DNA of 64,000 nucleotides from Lachnospira sp. UBA3212. Its GTDB lineage: Bacteria; Bacillota; Clostridia; Lachnospirales; Lachnospiraceae. The notes below the pieces were generated by a model. It had not been told where the DNA came from and ran no database searches. It saw only the letters and a program-made list of their open reading frames with translations. This document shows, piece by piece, positions 1 to 8,454 of this stretch. Location of the stretch: positions 111,658 to 175,657 of the forward strand of contig DEWK01000014.1 of the NCBI GenBank assembly GCA_002363615.1, given 5' to 3'. The position numbers were made by a program, and so were the translations under genes. How positions within the stretch are numbered: the stretch's first letter is position 1; each line of letters opens with the position of its first letter.

Positions 1-218
1 TTATACATATTAGACCAATTTCCACTAATGTAGTTTTTCATGTAATTCTCTGCCACGGTATCCGGATCGCTTTCCGTATCAATCACCGCAAATCCGATTC
101 CTATACCCGCACAAACTCCAAGAAATACCAGGACAGAAAAAAGTTGGTATAGGGTGGATCGTTGAATCCTCTTCCATATCTTTTTTGCATCCCACTTTTT
201 CTCTGTATTCTTATCCAT
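1..218 (-). CDS. Membrane-anchored protein, N-terminal fragment cut by window edge
   Basis: Reading the minus strand from ATG at 218 gives an open frame of 72 codons that runs off the left edge. A ribosome site, GGAGAG, lies about 6 bases upstream. The protein begins with a lysine-rich cytoplasmic stretch (MDKNTEKKWDAKKIWKR), has one hydrophobic segment around residues 23-43 and then the extracytoplasmic start SDPDTVAENYMKNY. A pattern of one membrane segment followed by a short helix with NYM resembles DUF4878-like anchored proteins, but the fragment is too short to assign. Function unknown. Confidence 0.6.
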   Translation of the reverse strand, partial: MDKNTEKKWDAKKIWKRIQRSTLYQLFSVLVFLGVCAGIGIGFAVIDTESDPDTVAENYMKNYISGNWSNMY

Positions 219-292
219 ATATTCTCTCCATAAATCATACTACTGTTCAAGTTTTGTTCGCGATTATTCTAACACAGAACGCAAATACTTTA

Positions 293-349
293 CAAGATTT
301 TTCCCTTATTATTAAAAATCTTGAAAGACCGTCTTTTTTTCTGTATAAT
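293..349 (+). promoter_or_regulatory. thrH promoter with overlapping dyad
   Basis: The -35 box TTGAAA (321-326) and -10 box TATAAT (344-349) are 17 bases apart. A 10-base inverted repeat, CAAGATTTTT (293-302) and AAAAATCTTG (314-323), runs into the -35 box, so it could be an operator. It could also be a weak hairpin; the protein that would bind is unknown. Confidence 0.65.
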
Positions 350-380
350 GATTGAAGATTTATATTAGGAGGATGTCAAT

Positions 381-983
381 ATGACAATTACTTGTTTAGA
401 CCTTGAAGGTGTATTAGTTCCAGAAATCTGGATCGCATTTGCAGAAGCAACAGGAATTCCTGAATTAAAGAAAACCACTCGTGATGAACCTGATTACGAT
501 AAGCTTATGAATTACCGTCTTGAGATTTTAAGGGAGCATGGACTTGGATTAAAGGAAATCCAGGATACCATCGCTACGATTGATCCAATGCCGGGTGCGA
601 AAGAGTTTTTAGATGAACTTCGTTCTATTTGCCAGGTAATTATTATCTCTGATACCTTTGCACAGTTCGCCACCCCTCTTATGAAGAAGCTTGGTTGGCC
701 TACTATTATGTGCAACGAACTGATTGTAGCTGAAAGCGGAGAAATCACAGGATTCAAGATGAGATGTGAAAAGAGCAAGCTTACAACTGTTAAGGCTTTA
801 CAGTCTATTGGTTATGATACGATTGCATCTGGCGATAGCTTTAATGACCTTGGTATGATCCAGGCTTCTAAGGCTGGATTCTTATTCCGTACCACCGATC
901 AGATTAAAGCTGATTACCCTCAGTATCCTGCTTTCACCACTTATGATGAGTTACTGGATGCAATTAAGAAGGAACTTAACTAA
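381..983 (+). CDS. thrH: ThrH-like phosphoserine phosphatase / phosphoserine:homoserine phosphotransferase
   Basis: This is a 200-residue HAD-superfamily phosphatase close to the length of Pseudomonas ThrH. HAD motif I is DLEGVL with nucleophile D7; the Asp-x-Glu form instead of Asp-x-Asp is typical of ThrH. Motif II is S90-D91, and GDSFND (151-156) is the motif III/IV metal site. Family members remove phosphate from L-phosphoserine (serine synthesis) and can pass it to homoserine. The start has an AGGAGG site 8 bases upstream. It is followed after only 14 bases by the sigma-like gene, so the two are probably cotranscribed. Phosphatase versus transferase preference cannot be read from sequence. 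Confidence 0.9.
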   Translation: MTITCLDLEGVLVPEIWIAFAEATGIPELKKTTRDEPDYDKLMNYRLEILREHGLGLKEIQDTIATIDPMPGAKEFLDELRSICQVIIISDTFAQFATPLMKKLGWPTIMCNELIVAESGEITGFKMRCEKSKLTTVKALQSIGYDTIASGDSFNDLGMIQASKAGFLFRTTDQIKADYPQYPAFTTYDELLDAIKKELN

Positions 984-997
984 TTATAGGTAATACA

Positions 998-1912
998 ATG
1001 GATCAGAAATTAGAATTTAATACCTTGCTTGCTTCCCTAGTAGAACAAGCCCACAAAAATCATAACCGGTTAGACAAGAAGATGGTGGCTCAGGCATTTG
1101 AAGAGATTGGCATTGATTCTTCCATGCACGACCATATTTACCAATACCTGAGTCGTCAACAGATTCTTCTTATTGATGAAGATGAAAAAATTACAACGAA
1201 ACAGGTTTCAGGATTAACCGAAGCAGATCAAGCGTTTTATGAAGAACAGGGAATCCACATTGATGATGATATCTTTGGTGCCCCAGAACTAGGGGAGGAC
1301 CAAGAAAGTTTCACCAAAACCGAGGATGATATTTTTTCTCTTTACAAAGATGAATTAGGAAGCATGGACAAGCTTTCCTTGGAAGAGGAAGCTAATCTTA
1401 TTCAGACTTATTTTAAGGCCAAGGCTCTTTCTAAAATTCCTGAGGACCTTGTGAACCAGGTTCTTCCTCTTGTGATTGAGGAGGCCCAAAAGCGTACAGA
1501 TTGTGGTATTACTCTAGGAGAACTGGTGGCAGAAGGAAACCTTGCTTTAATGAGTGGGGTTACCGATTTTGATTATGACCACAGCCTGTCCGACCAACAG
1601 TTAGTAACTGCTTTTCATGCCCACTGCCAGGATGTAATCTCAGCTGGCCTTGATTTCTTAATCGAAGCAGAGCAAGTCTCTAAAAATACTGCCAACCATA
1701 TGGCAGACCGAGCCAATCTTTTAGATCACGCTTCCACAGAACTTTCCGAGAAGTTCGGTCATGCACCAAGTTTGGAAGAATTATCTAAATTTACCGGCCT
1801 TCCTGAAGAGGAAATCAGTCAGGTGATTCGCGAATCTTTAAATGCCATGACCATTCAGCAGGATTCCTTTTTAGGAGATGAATCTAGCATTGAAGCTTCC
1901 ACAAGACGATAA
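998..1912 (+). CDS. Sigma-70-like protein with degenerate region 2 and no region 4
   Basis: The 304-residue protein follows the order of a primary sigma factor but stops early. Residues about 10-65 look like region 1.1 (an acidic helical domain). DDIFSLYKDELG followed by LSLEEEANLI matches region 1.2. LVAEGNLALMSGVTDFDYD is a recognisable region 2.1/2.2 (compare LIQEGNIGLMKAVEKFDY). The aromatic WWIRQ segment of 2.3/2.4, which melts and reads the -10 box, is replaced by unrelated residues. HAPSLEELSKFTGLPEEEI is region 3. The gene ends shortly after, with no region 4 helix-turn-helix. It may bind core polymerase without recognising promoters; that role is inference. It lies directly downstream of thrH. 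Confidence 0.75.
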   Translation: MDQKLEFNTLLASLVEQAHKNHNRLDKKMVAQAFEEIGIDSSMHDHIYQYLSRQQILLIDEDEKITTKQVSGLTEADQAFYEEQGIHIDDDIFGAPELGEDQESFTKTEDDIFSLYKDELGSMDKLSLEEEANLIQTYFKAKALSKIPEDLVNQVLPLVIEEAQKRTDCGITLGELVAEGNLALMSGVTDFDYDHSLSDQQLVTAFHAHCQDVISAGLDFLIEAEQVSKNTANHMADRANLLDHASTELSEKFGHAPSLEELSKFTGLPEEEISQVIRESLNAMTIQQDSFLGDESSIEASTRR

Positions 1913-1951
1913 AAAATGCAGCCGACATTTTGTCGACTGCATTCTTTTTTT
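1910..1951. terminator. Bidirectional terminator between sigma-like gene and transketolase
   Basis: Arms 1916-1927 and 1931-1942 form a 12-base stem with one mismatch around a TTT loop. It is flanked by an A run on the left and a T run on the right, so it can end transcripts from both convergent genes. Confidence 0.9.
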
Positions 1952-2888
1952 ATAAGAATGTTTTTACCTTCTTGTAAATACCTTCTGCATCCAGGCCATA
2001 AAGTTTAATTAATTCTCCACCAGGTCCTGACTGTCCGAATTCATCGTTCACACCGATACGAAGTACTGGTGTAGGTGCCTTCTCTGAAAGCACTTCACAT
2101 ACAGCAGAACCAAGGCCACCAATGATTGAATGTTCCTCAACTGTTACAACCTTTCCGGTTTCCTTAGCAGCTGCAAGGATTAATTTCTCATCCAATGGCT
2201 TAATGGTATGGATATTAATCACCTTAACCGAAACACCTTCCTGCTCAAACTTCTCAGCTGCAAGAAGTGCTTCGTAAACCGGAAGTCCAGTGGCTACAAT
2301 GGTAAGGTCCTTACCTTCTTTTAAGACAATACCCTTACCAATTTCAAACTTATAATCTGCTCCGGTATTAAATACCGGTGTAGCAAGACGTCCAAATCTG
2401 GCATAAACAGGTCCATCGTACGCACAGGCAGCTTCTACAGCAGCCTTCGCCTCAATATCATCTGCAGGATTTAAAACAACCATACCAGGAATCACACGCA
2501 TTAAAGCAAGATCCTCTAAACACTGATGAGTTGCTCCATCCTCTCCTACAGAAACGCCGGCATGAGTAGCACCAATCTTTACATTCAAATGTGGATAAGC
2601 GATTGAGTTACGAACCTGCTCATAGGCACGTCCTGCTGCAAACATTGCAAAAGAACTTGCCCATGGAATCTTTCCTGCAGTTGCAAGTCCTGCTGCAATA
2701 CCCATCATATTTGACTCAGCAATACCACAATCAAAATGTAATTTTGGATATGCCTTCTTAAAAATACCGGTCTTTGTTGCTGAAGCAAGGTCAGCATCTA
2801 ATACAACCAGGTTCTTATATTTCTCAGCCATAGCAACCAAAGCGTTACCATAGCTATCTCTTGTTGCAATCTTTACTAATTCTGACAT
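1950..2888 (-). CDS. Transketolase, C-terminal subunit
   Basis: This 312-residue protein is the C-terminal half of a split transketolase: the pyrimidine-binding domain comes first (FDCGIAESNMMGIAAGLA carries the catalytic glutamate of the TPP site), followed by the transketolase C-terminal domain. GATHAGVSVGEDGATHQ is the conserved substrate/TPP loop. With the upstream subunit it moves two-carbon units between pentose, tetrose and hexose phosphates. Its start overlaps the end of the N-terminal subunit gene by 13 bases, which suggests translational coupling and equal subunit supply. It is the last gene of the pentose module and ends at a bidirectional terminator. Confidence 0.93.
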   Translation of the reverse strand: MSELVKIATRDSYGNALVAMAEKYKNLVVLDADLASATKTGIFKKAYPKLHFDCGIAESNMMGIAAGLATAGKIPWASSFAMFAAGRAYEQVRNSIAYPHLNVKIGATHAGVSVGEDGATHQCLEDLALMRVIPGMVVLNPADDIEAKAAVEAACAYDGPVYARFGRLATPVFNTGADYKFEIGKGIVLKEGKDLTIVATGLPVYEALLAAEKFEQEGVSVKVINIHTIKPLDEKLILAAAKETGKVVTVEEHSIIGGLGSAVCEVLSEKAPTPVLRIGVNDEFGQSGPGGELIKLYGLDAEGIYKKVKTFL

Positions 2889-3712
2889 AACGCTTCACCT
2901 GCCTTCTTTAATTCTTCCATCGCCTGCTCATATTCAGCATCGTTTGGAGCCTTACCATGCCATCCAGCCTTGTTTTCCATAAAGGATACTCCCTTACCCT
3001 TCACTGATTTAGCAATGATAGCAGTAGGCATACCCTTGGTTGCCTTTGCCTCATCAAATGCTGCCTTTAAAGAGTTAAAATCATGGGCATCTGCCTCTAC
3101 AACATGAAAATTAAATGCTGCAAATTTATCGGTAATAGGATATGGAGTATTTACTTCTGAAACTTCTCCATCAATCTGAAGATTGTTATTATCTACAATA
3201 ACAACCAAGTTATCAAGCTTCTTGGCACCAGCAAACATAGCTGCCTCCCAAACCTGACCTTCCTGAATTTCTCCATCACCAAGTAAGGTATAGGTACGAT
3301 AAGCGTCTCCGTCAATCTTAGCAGCAAGTGCCATACCTACAGCTGCTGAAATTCCCTGTCCCAAAGAACCCGAAGACATATCTACTCCCGGGATATGCTT
3401 ACGATCAGGATGTCCCTGAAGATACGATCCAACGTGTCTTAAGGTCTTTAAATCTTCTACCGGAAAGAATCCTCTCTCTGCAAGAGTTGCATAATAACCA
3501 GGCGCTGTGTGACCCTTAGATAATACAAAACGATCACGGTCTGCTTTTCTAGGATCCTTAGGATCCACATTCATCTCCTCAAAATAGAGATAGGTATAGA
3601 TATCTGCTGCCGAAAGTGATCCACCCGGATGTCCAGACTTAGCACTGTATACGCCTTCAATGATTCCCTGGCGAACACGGTTGGCAATCTTTTTTAATTC
3701 TAATTCATTCAT
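2876..3712 (-). CDS. Transketolase, N-terminal (TPP-binding) subunit
   Basis: This is the N-terminal half of a split transketolase. GDGEIQEGQVWEA through VDNNNLQIDG is the GDG-x(n)-NN thiamine diphosphate/Mg site, and SGHPGGSLSAADIY and KGHTAPGYYA are substrate-pocket signatures. An earlier ATG at 3718 is only 3 bases from the AAAGGA ribosome site, so the second ATG at 3712 (9-base spacing) is the better start. It lies 35 bases after the transaldolase gene, consistent with one tal-tktN-tktC transcript serving the non-oxidative pentose phosphate branch. Confidence 0.93.
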   Translation of the reverse strand: MNELELKKIANRVRQGIIEGVYSAKSGHPGGSLSAADIYTYLYFEEMNVDPKDPRKADRDRFVLSKGHTAPGYYATLAERGFFPVEDLKTLRHVGSYLQGHPDRKHIPGVDMSSGSLGQGISAAVGMALAAKIDGDAYRTYTLLGDGEIQEGQVWEAAMFAGAKKLDNLVVIVDNNNLQIDGEVSEVNTPYPITDKFAAFNFHVVEADAHDFNSLKAAFDEAKATKGMPTAIIAKSVKGKGVSFMENKAGWHGKAPNDAEYEQAMEELKKAGEALCQN

Positions 3713-3747
3713 GCTCATCTGTCCTTTCTCTTGAAAGTAAATTTTGA

Positions 3748-4404
3748 TTATTCACCAAATACAGCCTTATAATCCTCCTGGAAACGTACGATTCCAGAAT
3801 CGGTAAGTGGATGCTTGGTCATCTGCTCGATTACCTTGTAAGGTACGGTTGCAATATCAGCTCCTGCAAGTGCACAATCAGTAACGTGAATTGGGTTACG
3901 GATGGAAGCTGCAATAATCTGAGTATCAATTCCCTCTGCTACTGCAAAGATCTCGGAAATCTGCTCGATTAAGTCAATACCCGGAGTTGAAATATCATCC
4001 AGTCTACCAAGGAAAGGTGATACATAAGTTGCACCGGCACGTGCTGCAAGAAGTGCCTGATTCGCTGAAAATACTAAGGTTACATTTGTCTTAATTCCCT
4101 CAGATGCTAATACCTTCACTGCCTTTAATCCCTCGACGGTCATAGGAATCTTAACTACCATGTTAGGATGGATTGCTGCAATTTCACGTCCCTCTGCAAT
4201 CATTCCCTCTGCGTCTGTTGTAGTAGCCTTAACCTCACCACTGATTGGCCCATCAACAATCGAAGCGATCTCTGCGATTACTTCCTTGAAATCTCTTCCT
4301 TCCTTAGCAATCAACGATGGGTTTGTAGTAACACCACAGATTACTCCCATATCATTCGCCTTCTTAATGTCTTCAACGTTCGCTGTGTCAACAAAAAATC
4401 TCAT
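3748..4404 (-). CDS. tal: Transaldolase (small TalC/Fsa-type)
   Basis: At 218 residues this is the short transaldolase/fructose-6-phosphate aldolase type. FFVDTANVEDIKKA at the N-terminus, GVTTNPSLIAKEG, and VVKIPMT with the Schiff-base lysine near residue 85 are family signatures; NVTLVFSANQALLAARAGA and SPFLGRLDDI follow. It exchanges dihydroxyacetone units between sedoheptulose-7-P and fructose-6-P. Strict aldolase activity is possible in this family, but the neighbouring transketolase genes favour the transaldolase role. The start has TAGGAGGAAG upstream. A promoter about 110 bases upstream gives a leader of roughly 100 bases. Confidence 0.9.
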   Translation of the reverse strand: MRFFVDTANVEDIKKANDMGVICGVTTNPSLIAKEGRDFKEVIAEIASIVDGPISGEVKATTTDAEGMIAEGREIAAIHPNMVVKIPMTVEGLKAVKVLASEGIKTNVTLVFSANQALLAARAGATYVSPFLGRLDDISTPGIDLIEQISEIFAVAEGIDTQIIAASIRNPIHVTDCALAGADIATVPYKVIEQMTKHPLTDSGIVRFQEDYKAVFGE

Positions 4405-4508
4405 GTTTTTCTTCCTCCTAAAATATTAATACAGTCTTAATAAGATCTGTTCTGTTGCCAAATTACGAAAAACATTTCTATGTTTTTTCTACAAAAATCG
4501 ACATTATT

Positions 4509-4537
4509 ATTTTACCTTTTTCACAAGACTTTTGCAA
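4509..4537 (-). promoter_or_regulatory. Promoter for tal-tkt operon
   Basis: On the minus strand, TTGCAA (4537-4532) and TAAAAT (4514-4509) are separated by 17 bases. Transcription would start near 4502, just downstream of the araD terminator, so tal-tkt can be expressed apart from araA-araD. Confidence 0.65.
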
Positions 4538-4624
4538 GTTTTTATGTGGATTTTGTCTAATAAATAAGGCATTTTCAAAAAAAATACCCCAACTCTTACA
4601 ATCGATTATTTTTCAAGCGAAAAA

Positions 4625-4664
4625 TTCAAAAAAAAGACGGTTCGGATTTTCGTCCGAACCATCT
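4625..4664 (-). terminator. araA-araD operon terminator
   Basis: Stem GGTTCGGA (4640-4647) pairs with TCCGAACC (4654-4661). On the minus strand it is followed by a run of Ts (4636 downward). The remainder of 4405-4699 holds the tal promoter and nothing else I can identify. Confidence 0.9.
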
Positions 4665-4699
4665 TAGTTTTGTTGTATTTGCGCGTATTTGCTAAGTTA

Positions 4700-5404
4700 C
4701 TAGTTTAAACCAGGCTGTCCATAGTAAGCATTTGCTCCATGCTTTCTATAGTAGTGCTTATCCTGGATATTCTGAGGAGCACGATCCACCTGAGGATTGA
4801 TTAACTCGGTACGTAATGCCATCTTAGCTACTTCGTCTAATACTACTGCATTATGTACTGCTTCATGTGCATCCTTTCCCCATGTAAATGGGCCATGGTT
4901 TTTGCAAAGACAAGCTGGAACTGCCATAGGATCCTTATCAAGTGATGTAAATCCTTCAACAATTAACTTACCTGTATTTGTCTCATATCCCTCGTCCATC
5001 TCTGCCTTTGTAAGAACACGGAAGCATGGAATATCACCATACATATAATCGGCATGCGTTGTACCGTAGCATGGGATGTCTCTTCCTGCCTGTGCCCAAC
5101 TGGTAGCATATGATGAATGAGTATGAACTACACCACCGATTTCCGGCCATGCCTTGTATAACTCTAAATGAGTTGGCGTATCAGAAGAAGGATTGTACTT
5201 ACCTTCAATCTTGTTACCCTCAAGGTCCATGATTACCATATCATCCGGGGTTAATAAATCATAGTCCACACCTGATGGCTTGATTGCAAAGTAACCGGTC
5301 TCACGATCAATCTCTGATGCATTACCCCAGGTAAATGTTACTAAACCATATTTTGGGAGAAGCATATTCGCTTCATATACCCTTTTCTTAAGTTCTTCTA
5401 ACAT
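4700..5404 (-). CDS. araD: L-ribulose-5-phosphate 4-epimerase
   Basis: This 234-residue class II aldolase-fold enzyme converts L-ribulose-5-P to D-xylulose-5-P. TWGNASEID and KPSGVDYD form the phosphate and substrate loops. GVVHTHSSYATSWAQAG carries the zinc-binding HTH pair and CKNHGPFTWG the third histidine. Length and motifs match AraD rather than fuculose aldolase. It is 21 bases after araA and is followed by a terminator. Its product feeds straight into the transketolase and transaldolase genes downstream. A ribulokinase gene is not present in the window. Confidence 0.94.
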   Translation of the reverse strand: MLEELKKRVYEANMLLPKYGLVTFTWGNASEIDRETGYFAIKPSGVDYDLLTPDDMVIMDLEGNKIEGKYNPSSDTPTHLELYKAWPEIGGVVHTHSSYATSWAQAGRDIPCYGTTHADYMYGDIPCFRVLTKAEMDEGYETNTGKLIVEGFTSLDKDPMAVPACLCKNHGPFTWGKDAHEAVHNAVVLDEVAKMALRTELINPQVDRAPQNIQDKHYYRKHGANAYYGQPGLN

Positions 5405-5425
5405 ATCATCCTCCCAATGAAAATA

Positions 5426-6922
5426 CTACTTTACAAATGCAGCTGAGTTCCATCTAAGCTCGTTCTTGAAATCTCTGATGGTGGTATTGTTATCGATCAC
5501 AACAGTCTCGATACCCATCATAGCACCCCACTCAACCATCTGATCAACAGTAAGATCATAAGTAAATGCAGTATGGTGAGCGCCACCGGCAAGGATCCAA
5601 GCCTCAGCACCTGTCTTAAGGTTAGGCTGTGGAGTCCAGAATGCTGTACCTACAGGAAGTTCAGGCATTGGCTTCTCAACCTTCTTACAATCAACCGCGT
5701 TGATGATTAATCTGAATCTGGTACCAAGATCAACTAATGAACATGCGATACCAGGACCTTCCTTAGCTGTGAAGATAAGTCTTGCAGGATCTTCTCTGTT
5801 ACCCATAGAAAGAGGACAACATCTGATTGCAACCTTACCATCAGCAACGGAAGGACAAACCTCAAGCATGTGAGCCTGGAGAATACCTTCCTTACCCTTA
5901 ACAAGGTTATAGGTATAATCTTCCATCATTGAAGTTCCCTTAGCATCCTTCTTACCAGCAGTCATGATCTTCATAAGACGAACCATAGCAGCAACCTTCC
6001 AGTCACCCTCTGCTCCGAAACCATAACCCTGTTCCATTAATCTCTGGATAGCAAGACCTGGGAGCTGCTTTAAGCCACCAAGCATACCAAAGTGATCAAC
6101 GAACGCATGATAATTATTCTCATCTAAGAACTTCTTGATACCGATTTCCTGCTGAGCCTGAACTGCAACATGCTGCTTAAACTCTGCTTCATCTCTACCA
6201 TCAAGAATGATATCATACTTGTCATAGTACTCAGAAACTAATGCATCCACATCACCCTGAGAAACAGCGTCAACGTAATCTACTAAGTCGTTTACACAGA
6301 AGTGATCGATTTCCCAACCAAACTTGATCTGAGCCTCAACCTTATCACCTTCTGTTACAGCTACGTTGTTCATGTTATCACCAACACGGGCAACACGAAT
6401 ATGGCTTGACTCAACAACACCGATTGCAGTTGTCATCCATGATGCAAGATCATCAACAACTTCTTCGTCCATGTAGTGACCAACGATGATCTTTCTCTCG
6501 ATTCCCATACGTGAAACGATGTGACCATACTCTCTATCACCATGAGCTGACTGGTTCTCATTCATGAAGTCCATATCGATTGAATCGTAAGGAATCTCCT
6601 CATTGAACTGTGTGTGTAAGTGACATAAAGGCTTCTTGTACTCCTTTAAGCCTAAAATCCACATCTTAGCTGGTGAGAATGTGTGCATCCATGTGATTAC
6701 ACCTGCACACTCAGCATCGTTGTTTGCATCATTCAAAGTCTGACGGATCGTAGCCTGGTTAATTAATGTAGGCTTTAATACGATTTCATAATCGAACTTT
6801 CCGGTACCGTTTAAGTACTCTACGATCTTCTTTGAGTGCTCTGCAACGTGAGCTAAACACTCATCACCATACAGATCCTGAGAACCTGTACAGAACCAAA
6901 ACTTGTAATTCTTGTTTGCCAT
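5426..6922 (-). CDS. araA: L-arabinose isomerase
   Basis: At 498 residues this matches full-length AraA, which interconverts L-arabinose and L-ribulose with Mn. It begins with the FWFCTGSQDLYG signature and contains ITWMHTFSPAKMWI and GFGAEGDWKVAAMVRLMK; the histidine-rich AGGAHHTAF lies near the C-terminus. An AGGAGG site precedes the ATG. It is the first gene after a promoter carrying two short dyads, so arabinose-responsive repression is likely. Confidence 0.96.
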   Translation of the reverse strand: MANKNYKFWFCTGSQDLYGDECLAHVAEHSKKIVEYLNGTGKFDYEIVLKPTLINQATIRQTLNDANNDAECAGVITWMHTFSPAKMWILGLKEYKKPLCHLHTQFNEEIPYDSIDMDFMNENQSAHGDREYGHIVSRMGIERKIIVGHYMDEEVVDDLASWMTTAIGVVESSHIRVARVGDNMNNVAVTEGDKVEAQIKFGWEIDHFCVNDLVDYVDAVSQGDVDALVSEYYDKYDIILDGRDEAEFKQHVAVQAQQEIGIKKFLDENNYHAFVDHFGMLGGLKQLPGLAIQRLMEQGYGFGAEGDWKVAAMVRLMKIMTAGKKDAKGTSMMEDYTYNLVKGKEGILQAHMLEVCPSVADGKVAIRCCPLSMGNREDPARLIFTAKEGPGIACSLVDLGTRFRLIINAVDCKKVEKPMPELPVGTAFWTPQPNLKTGAEAWILAGGAHHTAFTYDLTVDQMVEWGAMMGIETVVIDNNTTIRDFKNELRWNSAAFVK

Positions 6923-6960
6923 TAAAAAATCCTCCTTAATAATACTTATGTCATATGTAG

Positions 6961-7043
6961 ACAGATCGATAAATCTGTATCAAGCGACATACTTGTGCTT
7001 ATGCACACGCTATTATTATACAACGATAAAAAAAACCACGCAA
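6961..7043 (-). promoter_or_regulatory. araA promoter with operator-like palindromes
   Basis: On the minus strand TTGCGT (7043-7038) and TATAAT (7020-7015) are 17 bases apart. The palindrome TGTGC-N4-GCACA (6994-7007) covers about +2 to +15, a classic repressor position. A second inverted repeat, ACAGAT-N6-ATCTGT (6961-6978), follows. The palindromes are seen directly; binding by an AraR-like repressor is inference. The -35 box sits inside the 3' arm of the upstream gene's terminator. Confidence 0.7.
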
Positions 7044-7067
7044 CTGAAAAATACAGTAAAAGCGTAG
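7026..7067 (-). terminator. Terminator after RDD gene, overlapping the araA -35
   Basis: On the minus strand CTACGC (7067-7062) pairs with GCGTGG (7041-7036), with an inner ACTG/CAGT stem. A run of eight Ts follows, which doubles as the spacer of the araA promoter. Confidence 0.75.
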
Positions 7068-7078
7068 TTTTTTTCGAC

Positions 7079-7693
7079 TTATTCACGAATCATCGTTTTA
7101 AAAATCATATCATGAATCGCAAGATGTTTCTTGGTAAAAATCATGGTAAAAATCGATAGAACCGGAAGGATTCCTGTAGAGGATAAAAGAACCTTTCCCA
7201 CAATTTCCCGAAGGAGAATCTGTTTGGTCCAAGCTTTCTTCCCCTGTATCTTCTTATCATTGCTTTGCAGAAATAATCCCATGGCCTTCTTTCCTACCGT
7301 TCTCCCATACATAGCAGAACACATAGGGGTGTAGATCAAGAACCAAACCACCGAAAGAAGGCCCACCAGACGACAAAAGGTTGCTTCTAAGGATACATTC
7401 GGTACCTTCTTTGTACTAAGAGCAACTCCCTCAACGGCATTTCCTTCTATATCCGTGCCTACGGTTTCTGTGGTTACCCGGTCTTCCACCGCCGGTGGAA
7501 CTTCCATAGCCCAAAGAACCGTTCCCTCAATGGGAAAAGGATAGACGATAGCAAGCCAGCTGTCTGCCAGGCTACCAGTTGCCAAAAATAAAACTACCAG
7601 GCATGGAAGGGATGCAATCAGTGCATCAATTGCAAATGATACAATCCTTCGAAAAATATTTGCCGGGAAATATACCCTTTCTTCTTTACTCAT
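7079..7693 (-). CDS. RDD-family membrane protein
   Basis: 204 residues, starting with a cytoplasmic FPANIFRRIVSFAIDAL segment that holds the R...D pair of the RDD family. Hydrophobic segments lie near residues 20-40, 110-130 and 165-185. CSAMYGRTVGKKAMGL is the conserved central motif after the third segment. Function of most RDD proteins is unknown; some act in ion or envelope stress. It is the last gene after the LiaF-like and DUF4097 genes (11-base gap), suggesting a shared envelope role. Confidence 0.8.
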   Translation of the reverse strand: MSKEERVYFPANIFRRIVSFAIDALIASLPCLVVLFLATGSLADSWLAIVYPFPIEGTVLWAMEVPPAVEDRVTTETVGTDIEGNAVEGVALSTKKVPNVSLEATFCRLVGLLSVVWFLIYTPMCSAMYGRTVGKKAMGLFLQSNDKKIQGKKAWTKQILLREIVGKVLLSSTGILPVLSIFTMIFTKKHLAIHDMIFKTMIRE

Positions 7694-7704
7694 AATTACC
7701 TCTA

Positions 7705-8454
7705 TTATTTACTAAAGTTGATTGCAAGAGAACCTACGCCGCATTCACAATGAATACTTTTGCTTCCCTTGTCCCAATCCTTGCTCCTATAATACTTGTC
7801 ATTCGCCTTGATTGTACCAATATCACAAACCAGTTTCATGGTAACACTATTTTTTCCACTTAAGAAATCAGCCTTTACATTTCCAATTCCTATATCCATT
7901 ACCGATGTATCCGGAAGATCACCATAAAGTTTTACTTCCCCTACTGCCAGACTAATGCCTAAGGAACGGATTCTTCCTTTTTTCAAATGAACTTCCCCCA
8001 TTCCCACGGTACATTCCACGTCTCTTGCATTAAAGTCCTCAAGGGTAACGGTTCCAAAGTCCATTTCACAGGAACAATCAGAGAACATACTGTTTCTAGG
8101 AACAGTAATAACAATATTGATAGTATCCTTACCAAGACCGGTCATGATTGAACTTTCGATTTTCAAAGTTCGATTGTCCAAGGTCAGCTCTACATTTTTA
8201 CGATTGTACTCTACAACTACTTCTTCCACATCATCTGCCCGAATCACTAAATTGCAGTTTTTAACCTGAAGGTTAAGATTTCTAACCTCCTTAATACTGT
8301 AACTTTTTTCATATTGGATGCTTCCGTCCCCCCAAGCAGTCACGCTTTCCACAACGGCAAAAATCGCCTGTACCGTTTCTGTTATTACCCAAACCGCCAG
8401 CACGATTGCCAACATCATGGAAATATATTTGATTACATTTTGTAATGAAATCAT
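7705..8454 (-). CDS. DUF4097-type beta-repeat membrane-anchored protein
   Basis: 249 residues with one N-terminal membrane segment (about 8-30). Then comes a long run of short beta repeats in which each strand alternates hydrophobic residues (LNLQVKNCNLVIRADDVEEVVVEY, then VTLEDFNARDVECTVGMGEVHL). This is the DUF4097 right-handed beta-fold seen in LiaG/YvlB-like envelope-stress proteins. The start overlaps the LiaF-like gene by four bases (ATGA), so the two are translationally coupled. Its ligand is unknown. Confidence 0.75.
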   Translation of the reverse strand: MISLQNVIKYISMMLAIVLAVWVITETVQAIFAVVESVTAWGDGSIQYEKSYSIKEVRNLNLQVKNCNLVIRADDVEEVVVEYNRKNVELTLDNRTLKIESSIMTGLGKDTINIVITVPRNSMFSDCSCEMDFGTVTLEDFNARDVECTVGMGEVHLKKGRIRSLGISLAVGEVKLYGDLPDTSVMDIGIGNVKADFLSGKNSVTMKLVCDIGTIKANDKYYRSKDWDKGSKSIHCECGVGSLAINFSK

